Shown: positions 60,614 to 64,000 of the stretch, piece by piece | Layout: each line of letters begins with the position of its first letter | Position numbering within the stretch: position 1 is the first letter of the stretch | NCBI RefSeq assembly: GCF_001746915.1 | Contig: NZ_MJGC01000099.1 | Location: forward strand, 62,001 to 126,000 | Origin: Desertifilum tharense IPPAS B-1220 | GTDB lineage: Bacteria; Cyanobacteriota; Cyanobacteriia; Cyanobacteriales; Desertifilaceae | Length of the DNA stretch: 64,000 nucleotides | Reading direction: 5' to 3' | Notes under the pieces: generated by a model | Databases searched by the model: none | Told to the model about the DNA's origin: nothing | What the model saw: only the letters and a program-made list of their open reading frames with translations | Program-made: the position numbers and the translations under genes

Positions 60614-62970
60614 AACCCCCCACCATCGCCCTAGTCGGCAACCCCAATTGCGGCAAAACCACCCTCTTCAACGCCTTAACCGGAGCCAACCAGCACGTTG
60701 GCAACTGGCCCGGCGTCACCGTGGAACGCAAAGAAGGCAGCTATCGCTTCCAGGGGCAGCAGATCGTCGTTGTCGATTTACCTGGGGTTTACTCCGTAGA
60801 TGCCGGAGACAACACCACCGGCTTAGACGAACTCGTAGCGCGGGACTATTTGCTATCTGGCGAAGCCGATCTGATTATCAACATCGTGGATGCCGCCAAC
60901 CTAGAGCGGAATTTCTACCTCACCACGCAAATTCTAGAAATGGGCATCCCCACCCTAATTGCCCTCAACATGATCGACTTAGCCAGCAAGCGGGAAATTC
61001 GCATCGATCCGCAACAGCTTTCGGAACGCTTAGGCGCGATTGCCATTCCCCTAAGCGCCCATAGCGGCAAAGGTCTGCCAGAATTACAAGCCGCCATTCA
61101 TCAAGCCCTTGCCCATCCCAAAGTCCCCACCACCTACGTTGCCTATCCGCCCGTTATTGAAGAAGCGATCGCCGATTTAACTTCAATCCTAGAAACCACC
61201 TCCGCGACTCCCCCCGCGAACCTGCGCTGGTTTGCCCTAAACCTGTTGCAATACGACGATCGCCACCTCAGCGATCTCGGACAAGACACCCTGCGACGCA
61301 TTATCGAACATCGCCATCGGATTCATCGTACCCTCGGAGAAGATACCGACCTCTTAATTGCCGACAGTCGCTATACCTGGATTCGCCATTTAATTCAAGA
61401 CACCGTAGAACATACCCATCGCGTCAAGCAAAGCGTTTCCGATCGCCTTGACGCCTTCACCCTCAACCGCTGGTTAGGCATTCCCATCTTCTTGATGGTG
61501 ATGTATCTAATGTTTCTCGTCTCCATTAACCTCGGCGGCGCGTTTATCGACTTTTTTGATATTGGCATTGGCACCCTCTTTGTCGGCGGAACGGCTCACC
61601 TGTTGGAGCAAATCAATAGCCCTGGCTGGTTAGTTGGCTTGCTGGCTGATGGCGTCGGCGGCGGGATTCAAACCACAGCCACCTTTATTCCTCAAATTGG
61701 CTTGCTGTTTATCTTCCTCGCCATTCTTGAAGATTCTGGCTATCTGGCGCGGGCAGCCTTTGTCATGGATCGGCTGATGCGCTTTGTCGGGCTTCCGGGC
61801 AAATCCTTCGTCCCGATGATGGTGGGCTTTGGCTGCAATATTCCCGGAATTATGGCAACTCGCACCTTAGAAAATCGGCGCGATCGCCTGATGACCATCC
61901 TCATGAATCCCTTCATGTCCTGCGGGGCGCGTCTGCCCGTCTATGCCCTATTCTGCGCGGCGTTTTTCCCCACCAACGGACAAAATATTGTCTTCATCCT
62001 GTATATCCTCGGCATTCTCGCCGCCATTTTCACCGGATTAGTGATGAAGCAAACCCTTTTCCGGGGGGATGCTGCGCCGTTTGTCATGGAGTTACCCCCC
62101 TACCATATCCCCACCTTTAAAGGCGTCTTGCTCCGCGCTTGGGATCGGCTCAAAGCCTTTATTACCAAAGCGGGCAAAATGATCGTGATTATGGTGGTGA
62201 TTTTGGGGTTAATTAACTCCGTGGGCGTTGACGGTTCTTTTGGCAAACAAAATAGCCAAGATTCGATTCTCAGCGCCATTGGTCGCACCGTGACGCCCGT
62301 TTTCGCGCCGATGGGCATTCAACAGGAAAATTGGCCGGCAACCGTGGGATTATTTACAGGCGTCTTTGCGAAAGAGGTGATGGTGGGGGCAATGGATTCG
62401 CTCTACTCCCAACTCGGACAGCAGGAAGCGGCTAACAGCGAACCGCCGGAAGAATTTGACCTTTGGGGCGGTATTGGCGAAGCCTTTGCTAGCATTCCCG
62501 CCAACCTGGCAGATTTAACTAATCAAGTGCTAGATCCGATTGGATTGGGAATTTTAGGCAGTACCGACGATCTAGAAGCCGCCGCCGAAGAACAACAGGT
62601 GCATTACACAACCTTTGGGCAAATGTCCGCCCGGTTTGGCAGTTCAACCGCCGCGATCGCCTTTTTGTTATTTGTGTTGCTCTACTTCCCCTGTGTCTCA
62701 GCCACCGCCGCGATTTATCGAGAAACCAATCTCGGCTGGACGATTTTTGTAGCCTGCTGGACAACGGGAATTGCCTATTGGGTCGCCGTTTTCTACTATC
62801 AGTTCATGACATTGAACCAACACCCCACAAGCGCGATCGCCTGGTTAGTGAGTTTATTACTGGTGATGAGCGTGACTTTACTCGGCCTCAAGAGTTATAG
62901 CGATCGCTCTATTGGGTGGTTATCCAAATTTCTACGCACCAACCGCACCCTACAAGCCAGCCGCAAGTAA
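60610..62970 (+). CDS. feoB: Ferrous iron transporter FeoB
   Basis: 786 residues. The N-terminal G domain has G1 GNPNCGKTT, G3 DLPG, G4 NMID and the FeoB-specific HVGNWPGVTVERKEG. The membrane core has about ten helices with the Cys/Gly pore motifs GFGCNIPGIMATR and FMSCGARLPVYALF. It takes up Fe2+ across the cytoplasmic membrane. The GTG at 60610 overlaps the feoA stop (GTGA), so translation is coupled. Confidence 0.97.
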   Translation: MKPPTIALVGNPNCGKTTLFNALTGANQHVGNWPGVTVERKEGSYRFQGQQIVVVDLPGVYSVDAGDNTTGLDELVARDYLLSGEADLIINIVDAANLERNFYLTTQILEMGIPTLIALNMIDLASKREIRIDPQQLSERLGAIAIPLSAHSGKGLPELQAAIHQALAHPKVPTTYVAYPPVIEEAIADLTSILETTSATPPANLRWFALNLLQYDDRHLSDLGQDTLRRIIEHRHRIHRTLGEDTDLLIADSRYTWIRHLIQDTVEHTHRVKQSVSDRLDAFTLNRWLGIPIFLMVMYLMFLVSINLGGAFIDFFDIGIGTLFVGGTAHLLEQINSPGWLVGLLADGVGGGIQTTATFIPQIGLLFIFLAILEDSGYLARAAFVMDRLMRFVGLPGKSFVPMMVGFGCNIPGIMATRTLENRRDRLMTILMNPFMSCGARLPVYALFCAAFFPTNGQNIVFILYILGILAAIFTGLVMKQTLFRGDAAPFVMELPPYHIPTFKGVLLRAWDRLKAFITKAGKMIVIMVVILGLINSVGVDGSFGKQNSQDSILSAIGRTVTPVFAPMGIQQENWPATVGLFTGVFAKEVMVGAMDSLYSQLGQQEAANSEPPEEFDLWGGIGEAFASIPANLADLTNQVLDPIGLGILGSTDDLEAAAEEQQVHYTTFGQMSARFGSSTAAIAFLLFVLLYFPCVSATAAIYRETNLGWTIFVACWTTGIAYWVAVFYYQFMTLNQHPTSAIAWLVSLLLVMSVTLLGLKSYSDRSIGWLSKFLRTNRTLQASRK

Positions 62971-63005
62971 GCGCTAAACCCGTTTGGACTCGACAGAACA
63001 AACCC

Positions 63006-63221
63006 ATGATTCTGCAACAACTCCAAAACTATCTCCGCAACCATACCCAAACTTCCCTAGAAGACTTAGCCCATCACTTCCAAACCGATGCTGATGCGTT
63101 GCGGGAAATGCTCAACCTCCTCATTCGCAAAGGACGGGTGCGTAAACTCGCCCAAAAACAATGCGGTAGCTGCTGTAGCTGCGCCCCAGAACATTTAGAA
63201 CTTTACGAGTGGATCAATTGA
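63006..63221 (+). CDS. feoC: FeoC-like winged-helix protein with Cys cluster
   Basis: 71 residues from the ATG at 63006, 35 bases after feoB. The winged-helix core (LAHHFQTDADALREMLNLLI, RKGRVRKL) is followed by a cysteine cluster, CGSCCSC, which in FeoC proteins can hold an Fe-S cluster. FeoC is thought to regulate FeoB stability or activity. The 3' end is close to the ferritin gene. Confidence 0.88.
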   Translation: MILQQLQNYLRNHTQTSLEDLAHHFQTDADALREMLNLLIRKGRVRKLAQKQCGSCCSCAPEHLELYEWIN

Positions 63222-63244
63222 CTTTTAATTTAGGAGATACGATC

Positions 63245-63778
63245 GTGCTATCTGCCGCGATGATTGATCGGTTGAACGAACAAATCAACCTAGAAATGTT
63301 TTCTTCCCATCTTTATCTGCAAATGAGTTCTTGGTGTGCCTATAAAGCCTTAGATGGCTGTGCCACCTTTTTGAGCCAACACGCCGATGAAGAAATGATG
63401 CACATGCGCCGCTTGATCGCCTATTTGCAAGAAACAGGCGCTTTAGTTCGATTAAATGGCATGGAAGCACCGCCTTGGGATTTTACCTCCCTCACCGAGA
63501 TGTTTGAAAAAATCTATGCCCACGAACAATTTATTACGACTAAAATCAACGATCTCGTTCACTTAGCCAACACCGAACCCGACTATTCCACCCTGCAATT
63601 TCTCCAGTGGTATGTTGCAGAACAGCATCAAGAGGAATTTTTGTTTAAGAGTATTCTCGACAAAATTAAGCTCATTGGTACAGATGGACAGGGACTCTTC
63701 TTCATCGATCGCGAAATCGCCACATTAGCCGCCAACGCTGCCAAAGAAACCACCGCCCTCACCTCTACCCCGGTATAG
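63245..63778 (+). CDS. Bacterial non-heme ferritin
   Basis: 177 residues. The GTG at 63245 is chosen because TAGGAG lies eight bases upstream (63231-63236) and the product begins (M)LSAAMIDRLNEQINLEMFSS like other ferritins; a GTG at 63209 overlapping feoC is less likely. Ferroxidase ligands are recognisable as INLEMFSSHLY (Glu17), HADEEMMHM (Glu and His) and AEQHQEEFLF. It stores iron imported by Feo, consistent with the shared location. Confidence 0.93.
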   Translation: MLSAAMIDRLNEQINLEMFSSHLYLQMSSWCAYKALDGCATFLSQHADEEMMHMRRLIAYLQETGALVRLNGMEAPPWDFTSLTEMFEKIYAHEQFITTKINDLVHLANTEPDYSTLQFLQWYVAEQHQEEFLFKSILDKIKLIGTDGQGLFFIDREIATLAANAAKETTALTSTPV

Positions 63779-63781
63779 CTT

Positions 63782-64000
63782 ATGCTGGAATCCTTGCAAC
63801 AGGCTCTGCTTGAAGCCTTAGAAGATGAATATAAAGCGCGGGCAACCTATCGTCTGATTTTGGCTAAATTTGGAGCTATTCGCCCGTTTGTGAATATCGT
63901 AGAATCAGAGGAGCGGCATATTCAGGCTCTCGCGCTGCTGTTTCAAAAATATAACCTTCCCATCCCCGAAGACCGTTGGGAACAGCGAGTTCAATCGCCT
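63782..64000 (+). CDS. DUF2202-like ferritin-like protein (3' end outside window)
   Basis: 73 codons are visible from the ATG at 63782, three bases after the ferritin stop, and the frame is open to the edge. MLESLQQALLEALEDEYKAR, then ATYRLILAKFGAIRPFVNIV and ESEERHIQALALLFQKYNLP fit a ferritin-like helical bundle of the DUF2202 type, with Glu and His (EDEYKA, EERHI) at ligand positions. It probably continues the feo-ferritin operon. Confidence 0.8.
   Translation, partial: MLESLQQALLEALEDEYKARATYRLILAKFGAIRPFVNIVESEERHIQALALLFQKYNLPIPEDRWEQRVQSP

Overview
The window comes from a cyanobacterium. It carries the cytochrome b6f genes petC and petA, cyanobacteria-typical families (CGLD27/Ycf36, Tic22, DUF3386, DUF3067), very frequent GCGATCGC (HIP1) octamers, and a long intergenic repertoire of short repeats of the cyanobacterial STRR type. 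It also holds a complete molybdenum nitrogenase region with the regulator cnfR, and no excision element or site-specific recombinase interrupts nifD or fdxN. That fits a non-heterocystous (or at least non-rearranging) diazotroph, probably filamentous. This is inference; I cannot name the genus.

Layout. 1-5.3 kb: the 3' part of a giant secreted protein with about eleven Ig/cadherin-like repeats followed by RTX nonapeptides. 5.8-36.9 kb: housekeeping and accessory genes, namely a glycosyltransferase, the yqeK-rsfS-CGLD27-asparaginase group, initiator tRNA, a GTPase-like membrane protein, nfu, a GH57 enzyme, serS, a chemoreceptor, a Tic22-like protein, prmC, sua5/tsaC, a degenerate histidine kinase, a diheme cytochrome, secA, a TetR regulator, petC-petA, an EF-hand-fused transaldolase and phosphoketolase. 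36.9-40.7 kb (minus strand): nifP, an 83-aa ORF, a Dps-like ferritin, a newly spotted 41-aa membrane ORF, nifV, nifZ and nifT. 40.7-41.7 kb: a divergent regulatory region. 41.7-59.2 kb (plus strand): nifB-fdxN-nifS-nifU-nifH-nifD-nifK-(Mo-nitro_C)-nifEN-nifX-DUF269-DUF683-nifW-hesA-hesB-fdxH-mop-fdxB-cnfR. 59.2-64 kb: a DUF5132 protein, feoA-feoB-feoC, a ferritin and a cut-off ferritin-like gene.

How it works together. NifS, NifU, HesA and HesB build Fe-S clusters. NifB, NifEN, NifX and NifV build FeMo-co. NifH and NifDK are the enzyme, NifW and NifZ help it mature, and FdxH, FdxN and FdxB supply electrons. Mop may hold molybdate. Feo imports Fe2+, and ferritin plus the Dps-like protein store iron. 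CnfR, with two N-terminal Fe-S motifs and a C-terminal HTH, is the likely low-oxygen activator.

Most notable: (1) nifE and nifN form one 958-codon ORF whose linker is made of the same short repeats that fill intergenic spacers in this genome. (2) Two tandem 22-bp-period motif pairs lie in mirror orientation between nifP and nifB, with a perfect GTA-N8-TAC NtcA-type site between them. (3) A 41-aa membrane micro-ORF with a strong Shine-Dalgarno lies upstream of nifV. (4) The RTX domain has an exact 162-bp higher-order period.
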